Of a stretch of 64,000 bases of DNA, positions 54,077-61,743 are shown one piece after another. A program made the translations under genes and the position numbers. Each line of letters opens with the position of its first letter. The stretch's first letter is position 1. The notes beneath the pieces are model-generated. The model was not told the origin of the DNA and did no database searches. It saw only the letters and a list, made by a program, of their open reading frames with translations. Origin of the DNA: Fibrivirga algicola (GTDB lineage: Bacteria > Bacteroidota > Bacteroidia > Cytophagales > Spirosomataceae); contig NZ_WAEL01000002.1 of assembly GCF_011742925.1 (NCBI RefSeq), positions 620,001-684,000 on the forward strand. Reading direction: 5' to 3'.

Positions 54077-54835
54077 TTACTTCTTTCCGAAGATCAGCAC
54101 GTGTTGCTGGGGGAGGCGACTATCGTTTTTAATGAGTTTCAGGCCGAGGGAAGCCATTTCGCGGTTGGCCTGCATGACGCTCATTTTGTGGTGTTCCTTG
54201 ATGGGTACGTTCGGATCTTCGGCGCGGTATTCGACCAGTACGATTCGACCACCAGGTTTCAGCGAACGGATCAGCGCAATGCCCATTTCGCGGGGGTTCG
54301 AGAATTCATGGTAGGCATCAACCATCAGGGCCAGATCGACGCTGCTGGCGGGTAGCTTAGGATCGGTGATAGTGCCGAGCACAGGCTCTACATTAGGTAC
54401 GTTCTCCTTTTTCTTACCCTCGTTGAGGTATTCGATCATCTCAGGCTGAATATCCACCGCCAGAACTTTGCCTTGCGGGACGGCCCGCGCCAGCCGGAAA
54501 CTGAAATAACCAGTTCCGGCACCAATATCGGCCACTACGTCGGTTGGCTTCAGATCAAGGGCGGCCAGCAACAGATCGGTGCGCTCTTCCTGCTGACGTT
54601 CGGGGCGCTCGAGCCATTCGGCTCCGAGGTGGCCCATCACCTGCGAAATCTCCCGCCCCAAATACACCCGACCAATGCCGTCATAAGCAGGCGTTCTCTC
54701 GGAATAAAATGACGATTTAGCACTTGACGAAGGAGCTGAATCGGGCTTATTGCCCGTTTGTGTTTGCGCCGTAGACTGTGGGCGGTTGCAGGCAACAAGG
54801 CCAATCAGAAGAGCACAAAGAAAGTTCGTTCTCAT
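54077..54835 (-). CDS. AdoMet-dependent methyltransferase with lipoprotein signal peptide
   Basis: 252 residues. The N-terminus is a lipoprotein signal (LCALLIGLVACNRPQS; lipobox ending in Cys16) followed by a Ser/Thr-rich linker. The body is a class I methyltransferase: motif I VVADIGAGTGYFSF, acidic residue after beta-2 in LAVDIQPEM, then VDLALMVDAYHEF and LKPGGRIVLVEYR. AdoMet is cytoplasmic, so an exported Rossmann methyltransferase is odd. Either the signal anchors it facing inward or the domain has another role. It is monocistronic and leftward. Confidence 0.85.
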   Translation of the reverse strand: MRTNFLCALLIGLVACNRPQSTAQTQTGNKPDSAPSSSAKSSFYSERTPAYDGIGRVYLGREISQVMGHLGAEWLERPERQQEERTDLLLAALDLKPTDVVADIGAGTGYFSFRLARAVPQGKVLAVDIQPEMIEYLNEGKKKENVPNVEPVLGTITDPKLPASSVDLALMVDAYHEFSNPREMGIALIRSLKPGGRIVLVEYRAEDPNVPIKEHHKMSVMQANREMASLGLKLIKNDSRLPQQHVLIFGKK

Positions 54836-54985
54836 GGAAGGGTTCGTTATGATGAGACTGTTCCGCCGGCGAAAGCCAACGCCATCGAATAATCATCTAT
54901 TGACAATAAACCACCTTTAATCGGGCTTGTTCAGCCGTTTAAGCCATTCCTCCTAAACCGATTACCTACACATTCCGGAAACGGC

Positions 54986-54993
54986 TATACTTG
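54986..54993 (+). promoter_or_regulatory. -7-like element (TATACTTG) before the decarboxylase gene
   Basis: One mismatch from TAnnTTTG, ending 4 nt before the ATG at 54998; no -33 seen. Confidence 0.3.
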
Positions 54994-54997
54994 TGCT

Positions 54998-55351
54998 ATG
55001 AACACGTACCAACCCGGTCTGCATGTGCTGGCAACGTTCGAGGCCCCCGTTGATCGGCTGACCGATGTGGAGGCATGCCGCACGGTATTCGACCGGTTGA
55101 TTATAGAGCTGGGATTAACCAAGGTGGGCGAGGCGTATCATTCGTTCGAGAATGGCGGGTTTACGGCGGTCGTCTGCCTGACCGAGTCACATGTGTCGAT
55201 TCACACCTGGCCTGAGTTTGGCCGCGCTACCTTCGACGTATTCCTATCGAACTACCTGCGCGACAATTCAGAAAAAGTGCGTCTATTTTATGCCAATACC
55301 CTGCGAGCGTTCGCGGGTACGGAACTCACGCTTCAGACCGTTAGCCGATGA
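54998..55351 (+). CDS. speD: AdoMet-decarboxylase-like pyruvoyl enzyme, divergent
   Basis: 117 residues, the class 1B bacterial size. The self-processing site is TESHVSIHTWPE: cleavage would occur between Glu63 and Ser64, making the pyruvoyl group, and the conserved His follows at residue 69. In canonical AdoMetDC a catalytic Cys lies 20 residues after the pyruvoyl Ser (FDVFTC type); here the segment reads FDVFLSN, with Ser84 in its place. Homologues that lost AdoMet-specific residues have been described as pyruvoyl ornithine or arginine decarboxylases, so the substrate is open. It overlaps the next gene by 4 nt. Confidence 0.85.
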   Translation: MNTYQPGLHVLATFEAPVDRLTDVEACRTVFDRLIIELGLTKVGEAYHSFENGGFTAVVCLTESHVSIHTWPEFGRATFDVFLSNYLRDNSEKVRLFYANTLRAFAGTELTLQTVSR

Positions 55352-56724
55352 CCAATTCGCTACCTATCGATGCTCAGCCCTGGCCCACGCCCGACACGGT
55401 TACCTGCCCCAACTGCTCAACCGAACTGACGTATTATGACCCAAACAGCTCGTTCTACGGTTGCCCGACCTGCAAGAAGCTGTTCAAGGCAGAGTATGAC
55501 AACAAGCCGGAGGTTATTCCGCACACGCGTCCTAATCAAAACGAAACCATCCACATTGCCATTGGTACCGAAGGTTACCTGAACGGACTTTGGGTACGTC
55601 TGGTGGGGGTTATGGTGAAGCAGGAAAAAGGCACCAACTATCAGTGGCGCGAATACATACTGCTGCTGAAAGACGCCACCACGCGCCAACTGGCCGAATT
55701 TAACGGACACTGGATGTGGATTGGTCCCGCTGCCAACCCACATACGATCACGACATTCGACGACAAAGCAACGTTTTCCGGCAATGATGATGAATACCGA
55801 CTTTACGCCCGCTATCAGGCTGAACTGATCACGGCCGTTGGCGAGTTCGACTGGAATATGCTGGACGATGAATCACTGACGATCGAGGAATACATCAATC
55901 CGCCGAAGATGCTGGTCAATGAGAAAGACAACCGGCGAAATGATTGGTATGAAGCAACGTACCTATCGAAAAAAGACGTTACTAAAGCTTTCGGGCTTGA
56001 CACCAACAGCCTGCCCGACCCCTACGGCGTGGGTGCTATTCAGCCCAACAACTTTGCGGAACGGTGGCCGGCCATCTGGCAGTTGACACTGCTGGCGATC
56101 GTTGCCGTGATTGGCATTCATGTGGTGAATCTCGCTTTTCGACCAGCGAAGAAGGTACACACCGAAACGTTGACCAGCGCGGCGCTTTTTCAGTCTGGTT
56201 ATGAATCAACAGCTACCAGAGCAGTTCAACGATCCATCGACTCAGCTAAAGTGGCGCAAACCCAGCCAACGCCCAAAATGGTACGTACCCAGTCGTTCGT
56301 CATTGACGGACCAACAGCGGTCGACATTGATTTTAGATCTGATGTCGATAATACCTGGGTTGAATTTGCTACCGAGCTGGTAAACGAGCAGACAAACCAA
56401 CGGTATATTTTCACCGAGGCGGTTGAATATTACCACGGGTATTCTGACGGTGAAAACTGGACGGAAGGCGGTACAGAAAGTTCGGCTACGCTGTCGAAAA
56501 TCCCAACGGGACAGTATCATATGGAGATCACACCGTACACCCAATATGGGCAACCGCTGTCTTTTTCGGTGAAAGTGGGGCAGAACACTTCTCTAATCAG
56601 TAACGTGCTGCTGCTAATTGGCTTGCTGGCGCTGTACCCAATCTACATTCTGATTCGCGGGAGTGGCTTTGAGACGTTACGCTGGCAACAGAGTGATTTT
56701 GGGCCACAAGACGCAGAAGAATGA
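55348..56724 (+). CDS. DUF4178 zinc-ribbon membrane protein
   Basis: 458 residues. An N-terminal zinc ribbon has cysteines 20, 23, 39 and 42 (CPNC and CPTC). The DUF4178 domain follows (IAIGTEGYLNGLWVRLVGVMV, WREYILLLKDATTRQLAEF). One membrane helix lies near 245-262, a beta-rich extracytoplasmic domain of about 150 residues next, and a second helix near the C-terminus (TSLISNVLLLIGLLALYPIYILI). DUF4178 genes recur beside polyamine-type enzymes and DUF350. It overlaps both neighbours by 4 nt, so the operon is translationally coupled. Confidence 0.85.
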   Translation: MTNSLPIDAQPWPTPDTVTCPNCSTELTYYDPNSSFYGCPTCKKLFKAEYDNKPEVIPHTRPNQNETIHIAIGTEGYLNGLWVRLVGVMVKQEKGTNYQWREYILLLKDATTRQLAEFNGHWMWIGPAANPHTITTFDDKATFSGNDDEYRLYARYQAELITAVGEFDWNMLDDESLTIEEYINPPKMLVNEKDNRRNDWYEATYLSKKDVTKAFGLDTNSLPDPYGVGAIQPNNFAERWPAIWQLTLLAIVAVIGIHVVNLAFRPAKKVHTETLTSAALFQSGYESTATRAVQRSIDSAKVAQTQPTPKMVRTQSFVIDGPTAVDIDFRSDVDNTWVEFATELVNEQTNQRYIFTEAVEYYHGYSDGENWTEGGTESSATLSKIPTGQYHMEITPYTQYGQPLSFSVKVGQNTSLISNVLLLIGLLALYPIYILIRGSGFETLRWQQSDFGPQDAEE

Positions 56725-56960
56725 TGCCCCCCAACCCGCACAAAAAAGACCATATGTTACCGAAGATTGTCTCCGCTATTACTAAATCACCGATCTACTT
56801 TGGCGTAGTGCTGGCGCTGCTGGGCTTCTTTGCCTGGGCCGAATTTACAGGCAACCGCCTCATCGGTGACGATAACTACGAAACTGAAAAACACGGATAC
56901 GGCTCCGGTTCGGGCGGGCGCAGCGGCTATCGTGGACGGACCGGCTTTTATCATAAATAA
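56721..56960 (+). CDS. small single-pass membrane protein with Gly-rich tail
   Basis: 79 residues; the ATG overlaps the DUF4178 stop (ATGATG). One hydrophobic helix (SPIYFGVVLALLGFFAWAEF) follows a short cationic start. The C-terminal 30 residues are Gly/Ser/Tyr/Arg-rich (YGSGSGGRSGYRGRTGFYHK). No family recognised. Its position inside a tightly packed operon supports it being real. Confidence 0.72.
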   Translation: MMPPNPHKKDHMLPKIVSAITKSPIYFGVVLALLGFFAWAEFTGNRLIGDDNYETEKHGYGSGSGGRSGYRGRTGFYHK

Positions 56961-56972
56961 CCCCTCTTTCGC

Positions 56973-57188
56973 ATGGAATACCTGAACATGAAGGCCATTG
57001 TTGCCTCAATTGTGTACTCGCTGATTGGCATCGTGATCCTGGTTGTCTCGTTTGTAGTCATTGAGAAACTGGCTCCGGAACACCTCTGGAAAAAGATTGT
57101 CGAGGAAAAAAACGTGGCCCTGGCCATTATGGCTGCTGGCTTTATGCTGGCCGTGGCCTTCATCGTCGGTATGGCGTCGCATGGTTGA
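56973..57188 (+). CDS. DUF350 (YjfL-like) membrane protein, single repeat
   Basis: 71 residues, two membrane helices with a charged loop (EKLAPEHLWKKIVEEKN). DUF350 proteins usually contain two such repeats; this has one. DUF350/YjfL lies next to membrane-fused spermidine-synthase-like genes in many bacteria. The gene overlaps the next by 8 nt. Role unknown; an ion or polyamine conduit is only a guess. Confidence 0.82.
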   Translation: MEYLNMKAIVASIVYSLIGIVILVVSFVVIEKLAPEHLWKKIVEEKNVALAIMAAGFMLAVAFIVGMASHG

Positions 57189-58749
57189 CCAGCCAACACA
57201 GTCGGGCAGCGGACGGGGTGGGTCGATAGCGGAGCAGGAATCGTCGCGGCAATGGCTGTTGTTACTGTCGGTCTTTGTTATTGCCACCTGCGGACTCATC
57301 TACGAACTCATTGCCGGCACACTCGCCAGCTACCTGCTGGGCGATTCCGTCACGCAGTTTTCGACCATCATCGGCACGTACCTGTTCGCAATGGGCGTGG
57401 GTTCGTGGCTGTCGAACAGACTCGACGGCAACCTGCTGCGCTGGTTTGTCCGCATCGAAATTCTGGTGGGCCTTGTCGGTGGGTTCAGTGCGCCGCTGTT
57501 ATTCGTGCTGTTCGAATATGTCGTGTCATTTCGGGTGGTACTCTACACGCTCGTGGGTCTGACGGGCGTGCTGGTGGGCCTCGAAATTCCGTTGCTGATG
57601 CGGATTCTCGAACACCGCGTGGCCTTCCGCGATCTGGTGTCGCGCGTGTTCACCTTCGATTACATCGGTGCGTTGCTGGCTTCGCTGATCTTCCCGCTGG
57701 TGCTGGTGCCCATGCTCGGGCTGGTGCGCACCTCCCTCCTTTTTGGTCTACTCAATGTGGGCGTGGCCGTTTGGTTGCTGCTCCGTTTCCCCGAAACCCG
57801 CCCCTTTCGCCGGGGTCTTCTGTCGGCAGCTGGCTTGGCGGCACTGGCGTTGCTGGCTGGCTTTGCCGGGGCCGAACGGATCATGTCTTTTGCCGAGGCG
57901 GCGACCTATCAGAGTTCGGTGATCTACAGTAAAAGCACGCCTTATCAGCGAATTGTGCTCACGCGCAACGCCCGCGACCTCCGTCTCTTTCTGAACGGCA
58001 ATCTCCAGTTCAGTTCGGCCGACGAATACCGCTACCATGAAGCGCTAGTGCATCCGGCTATGCAGGCGAACCCAATGGCTACACGGGTACTGGTACTGGG
58101 CGGCGGCGATGGACTGGCGGTGCGCGAACTGCTTCGTTATCCGCAGCTTACCAACATAAAGCTGGTTGATCTGGACCCCGGCATGACGCGACTTTTCCAG
58201 GAAAACACGCTGCTGACCAGCCTCAATAAACGGTCGTTGCTATCACCGAAGGTGCAGGTCATCAACGCCGATGCCTACGGCTGGGTGCGTGCCGACACAG
58301 CCCGCTACGACGTGGTGATTGTTGACTTCCCCGACCCGTCGAACTACTCGATCGGGAAATTGTACAGCACCGCTTTTTACCGCGAATTGGCGCGACGGCT
58401 GGCACCGGGTGGGGTCGTTGTGGTGCAATCGACATCGCCGTTTCTAGCCCGTCGATCGTTCTGGTGTGTAGTGCACACGATGCAGGCCGAGGGATTTCAG
58501 ACATTGCCGTATCACGTCTACGTGCCGTCGTTTGGCGAGTGGGGGTTTGTGCTGGCGTCGCTGACTGATACGCCCCGGCCACGTACCCGCAACGTACCGG
58601 CCGACCTCCGCTTCTTTGACGCCAACAGCCTGCGCCGCCTCCGCGATTTCCCACCCGACATGGCCGACGTACCGACCGACCTCAACAAACTCAACAACCA
58701 GGCGCTGGTGCAGTACTTCGAAGAAGACTGGGGCGACGCCGGGCAGTGA
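57181..58749 (+). CDS. membrane-fused spermidine-synthase-like aminopropyltransferase
   Basis: 522 residues from the ATG at 57181, which overlaps the DUF350 stop; the longer frame upstream is unlikely. The N-terminal half has about seven membrane helices (residues 22-225). The C-terminal half is a spermidine-synthase fold: VLVLGGGDGLAVRELLRYP, then LVDLDPGMT (the acidic residue contacting the adenosyl group), NADAYGW and VIVDFPDPSNYSIGKLYS, with the DxxDP catalytic Asp. It would transfer an aminopropyl (or related) group from a decarboxylated AdoMet-type donor at the inner face of the membrane. Confidence 0.88.
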   Translation: MVDQPTQSGSGRGGSIAEQESSRQWLLLLSVFVIATCGLIYELIAGTLASYLLGDSVTQFSTIIGTYLFAMGVGSWLSNRLDGNLLRWFVRIEILVGLVGGFSAPLLFVLFEYVVSFRVVLYTLVGLTGVLVGLEIPLLMRILEHRVAFRDLVSRVFTFDYIGALLASLIFPLVLVPMLGLVRTSLLFGLLNVGVAVWLLLRFPETRPFRRGLLSAAGLAALALLAGFAGAERIMSFAEAATYQSSVIYSKSTPYQRIVLTRNARDLRLFLNGNLQFSSADEYRYHEALVHPAMQANPMATRVLVLGGGDGLAVRELLRYPQLTNIKLVDLDPGMTRLFQENTLLTSLNKRSLLSPKVQVINADAYGWVRADTARYDVVIVDFPDPSNYSIGKLYSTAFYRELARRLAPGGVVVVQSTSPFLARRSFWCVVHTMQAEGFQTLPYHVYVPSFGEWGFVLASLTDTPRPRTRNVPADLRFFDANSLRRLRDFPPDMADVPTDLNKLNNQALVQYFEEDWGDAGQ

Positions 58750-58751
58750 TG

Positions 58752-58898
58752 TACCCTCACCCCCGGCCCCTCTCCCCCTACGGGAGAGGGGAGCTACTCT
58801 ACAGCAACTTCGCTAACTAGCAGAGATACGCCGAAGCGGCTCCCCTCTGCCAACGTGGGAGAGGGGCTGGGGACGGTCCGCCGCTGCGGTGAGGGTAA
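58752..58898. repeat. dispersed palindromic repeat, copy 2 (about 147 bp)
   Basis: It is homologous in reverse orientation to 49038-49180, by eye above 80% over the core, and itself palindromic (ends ACCCTCAC and GTGAGGGT). It separates the spermidine-synthase-like gene from the amine oxidase gene in the same direction. Confidence 0.85.
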
Positions 58899-58912
58899 AC
58901 TAAACAACAACA

Positions 58913-60577
58913 ATGAACCGACGTCAATTTATTCAAACCAGCGCCGTGGGCGTATTCACAGTCCCGCCCCTGTTGCAAAGCTGCGCGACATCGGCTGGTG
59001 GTGATGCGTCAGGTATGTTGGCAGCAAACATTGACTGGAACAACGTACCTGGAACGTTACTGGGTCCGAATGCAAAGGCAGGGCACTGGCTTCGGCAAAC
59101 GCTGGCACCGGCAACTGACGTGGAGCCGGAAGAATACGATGTCGTGATTATTGGCGGTGGCATCGCGGGCCTGTCAGCGCGGCGGTGGCTGTGGCGGGCA
59201 GGCATTAAGCATACGTTGATGCTGGAACTGGAGGCGCAACCCGGCGGCAATTCCAGTAGTGGCAAAAACGACGTATCCGCTTATCCCTGGGGGGCGCATT
59301 ACCTGCCGGTTCCCGACGTTGGTCATACCGAGCTGATTGATTTTTTACGAGAAATCGGGACGATCACGGACTTTATGGCCAACGGAACGCCGGTATACAA
59401 CGACTATCACCTGTGCCACGACCCTGAAGAACGGTTATTTCTGGACGGCCGCTGGCAGGATGGGCTGATTCCAAAAGAAGGCATCCCTGAAGCCGACCAG
59501 CAGCAGATTGTCCGCTTTCTGACCCTGATCGAGAACCTTAAAAATGCCAAAGGAAACGATGGTCGCGACGCCTTCACCATTCCTCTCGATCGCTCCTCGG
59601 CCGACCCGGCATACCGACAACTGGATACGATGACCATGACGCAGTGGCTCGATCAGCAGGGGTTTAGCTCAACGTACCTGCGGTGGTATGTGGCTTACAG
59701 CTGCAAAGACGATTACGGCAGTACGCCCGATCAAACGTCGGCCTGGGCCGGGCTGCACTATTTCGCCTCGCGTAAGGGAACAGGCGCGGATGCCAATGGG
59801 GAAACGTTGACGTCAGCGGTGCTGACCTGGCCTGAAGGCAACGGATTTCTGATGAATCAGTTACGCCAGCAGGCCAACGCCCCGCTCCGGTTACAAGCCG
59901 TCGCCTACGCAATCGACCTATCTGACGCTACTAGTGTTAAGGTGTCGGTGACCAACGTACCCACAGGGAAACAGACAGTGATTCGGGCTCGGAAAGTATT
60001 GCTGGCAGTGCCGCAGTTTGTGGCGAGTCGGCTGCTGACGGGGATCGACTCACCTCGAACGGCTACCGGCTTCCACTATGCGCCCTGGGTGGTGGTGAAC
60101 CTGACCGTCGATGGGTTGCCCCAGACTGCTGGCAAGTCGCTTTGCTGGGATAACGTGTTGTACGGTGCCGAATCGGTTGGGTACGTATCGGCGAATCATC
60201 AGCACCTCACCGACAGCCCCCAGCGTGTACTCACCGTGTACCGCCCCCTGACCGGCACCGATTCGGCGGAGGTACGTCGACGCGCGTATCAGACCACACG
60301 CGAAGAATGGCTGCAACAAACTATAGTGGAGTTAGAAACGGCCCATCCTGGCTTATCGACGCATATTCAGCAGGCCGACGTTTGGGTATGGGGACACGGC
60401 ATGATTTCGCCAACGCCCGGTTTCGTGTGGGGTGAAGCCCGGCAAAAAGCCAAACAACCCGTACAGAATCGCATTCATTTCGCGCACAGCGATTTAAGCG
60501 GTATTTCTATTTTTGAAGAAGCCTTCTCGCAAGGTATCCGTGCGGCGAAGGAAATGATGGGGGTTGACGGTGCGTAA
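58913..60577 (+). CDS. Tat-exported flavin amine oxidase-like lipoprotein
   Basis: 554 residues. The N-terminus is Tat-type (NRRQFIQTSAVGVF) with a lipobox ending in Cys24 (LLQSC). The FAD Rossmann motif is VVIIGGGIAGLSARRWL, and MLELEAQPGGNSSSG is the second dinucleotide-binding strand. Later parts resemble protoporphyrinogen/amine oxidases (ATGFHYAPWVVVNLTV, GISIFEEAFSQGIRAA). If anchored on the periplasmic side it could oxidise an exported amine from the cluster. It is separated from the upstream operon by a 150-bp repeat. Confidence 0.82.
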   Translation: MNRRQFIQTSAVGVFTVPPLLQSCATSAGGDASGMLAANIDWNNVPGTLLGPNAKAGHWLRQTLAPATDVEPEEYDVVIIGGGIAGLSARRWLWRAGIKHTLMLELEAQPGGNSSSGKNDVSAYPWGAHYLPVPDVGHTELIDFLREIGTITDFMANGTPVYNDYHLCHDPEERLFLDGRWQDGLIPKEGIPEADQQQIVRFLTLIENLKNAKGNDGRDAFTIPLDRSSADPAYRQLDTMTMTQWLDQQGFSSTYLRWYVAYSCKDDYGSTPDQTSAWAGLHYFASRKGTGADANGETLTSAVLTWPEGNGFLMNQLRQQANAPLRLQAVAYAIDLSDATSVKVSVTNVPTGKQTVIRARKVLLAVPQFVASRLLTGIDSPRTATGFHYAPWVVVNLTVDGLPQTAGKSLCWDNVLYGAESVGYVSANHQHLTDSPQRVLTVYRPLTGTDSAEVRRRAYQTTREEWLQQTIVELETAHPGLSTHIQQADVWVWGHGMISPTPGFVWGEARQKAKQPVQNRIHFAHSDLSGISIFEEAFSQGIRAAKEMMGVDGA

Positions 60578-60643
60578 GCTGATTGATGTAGCTTGATGTA
60601 TTCTGCTCTGCCACCACACCATCAAGAAAACAGAATAGAGAAC

Positions 60644-61690
60644 ATGTCCTGGATCAAATCACCGGCTTACGATAGTGCGTTTATCCTGGCTCCGCCGTTT
60701 GTGGCGCTGGGGGTGGTGGCGTTGTTGCCCGAGCAGTACGGCCAAAGCAGCGCCATGCCCGTATATGCCTGGGTGGGGCTGGTGTTGCTCATTGATGTGG
60801 CGCATGTGTATAGTACGCTGTTCCGCACCTATGCCGATTCGGCACGGTTTCAACGGCAGAAAATGACGTTTCTGCTGGTGCCGGTGCTCTGTTATATGCT
60901 GGGTACGTTGCTGTATAGCCTTGGGGCCAACTGGTTCTGGCGGGGGTTGGCCTATGTGGCAGTGTTCCATTTTATCCGGCAGCAATACGGCTTTCTGAAA
61001 CTGTACAACCGCCATACGCGAACCACCCGCCTCGACACACTGACCATCTATGCCGCGACCCTCTACCCTATTCTGTGGTGGCACTTGACGCCCGACCGCA
61101 ATTTCAATTGGTTTGTCGACGGTGATTTCTGGCAACCCAACCTGCCAACACCCACGGCTAACACGCTCAAACTGGTGTTGGGCGTTGCTTACGCTGGCCT
61201 GATGCTCGCTTATGTGGGGCAGGAAGTAAGACAGTTTATTCAGTATAGAAAGTGGAACGTACCTAAACAAGGGCTGGTGCTTGGCACAGCGCTTTCGTGG
61301 TACGTGGGCATTGTCTGGTTCAATGGCGACCTAACGTTTACATTGCTCAACGTGGTAGCCCACGGCATTCCGTACATGGCCCTGATCTGGGTGAGTAACC
61401 GCCGAACGATGCCGGTCCAATTACAAACGAAAATTTGGGGCGTGTTCCTGTTCGTAGGCTTGTTGGTACTGCTGGCTTATCTGGAAGAGGGACTGTGGGA
61501 TGGGCTCGTCTGGCGCGATCATGCCAGTGTATTCGGTCCATTTCAGCACTTACCCACGCTGACCAATTCCGGCTGGCTAGTGCTGATCGTTCCCTTGCTG
61601 GCCCTGCCTCAACTAACTCATTATGTGCTCGACGGCTTCATCTGGCGACGGGGCGATTTACCCTCAACCCGCGACGGCGGACAGTCCTAA
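60644..61690 (+). CDS. polytopic membrane protein with conserved-looking histidines
   Basis: 348 residues from the ATG at 60644 (an ATG at 60593 is an alternative). About eight membrane helices. His residues fall near helix ends: DVAHVYSTLFRTY, VFHFIRQQYGF, HGIPYMALIWV and THYVLDGFIWR, a spacing like metal-binding membrane oxidases or desaturase-type proteins, but I cannot name a family. The final codons (about 61660-61690) lie in an inverted-repeat arm. It lies just downstream of the amine oxidase and is likely its partner. Confidence 0.78.
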   Translation: MSWIKSPAYDSAFILAPPFVALGVVALLPEQYGQSSAMPVYAWVGLVLLIDVAHVYSTLFRTYADSARFQRQKMTFLLVPVLCYMLGTLLYSLGANWFWRGLAYVAVFHFIRQQYGFLKLYNRHTRTTRLDTLTIYAATLYPILWWHLTPDRNFNWFVDGDFWQPNLPTPTANTLKLVLGVAYAGLMLAYVGQEVRQFIQYRKWNVPKQGLVLGTALSWYVGIVWFNGDLTFTLLNVVAHGIPYMALIWVSNRRTMPVQLQTKIWGVFLFVGLLVLLAYLEEGLWDGLVWRDHASVFGPFQHLPTLTNSGWLVLIVPLLALPQLTHYVLDGFIWRRGDLPSTRDGGQS

Positions 61691-61737
61691 GGGGGCTAAT
61701 GCTCCGATTAGGACGTTCCACCGTCGCGGGTTGGGGT
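61660..61737. repeat. inverted repeat overlapping a gene end
   Basis: 61660-61690 and 61708-61737 are imperfect inverted copies (about 13 perfect bp at the centre of each arm). The left arm encodes the last ten residues and stop codon of the membrane protein; the right arm ends 7 nt before the formaldehyde dehydrogenase stop. Confidence 0.7.
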
Positions 61738-61743
61738 GAAAAA

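Noticed and set aside
57061-57180. 40-codon upstream extension of the membrane-fused aminopropyltransferase
   Set aside because: It lies in another frame over DUF350, is Trp/Pro-rich, and the ATG at 57181 has the expected overlap.
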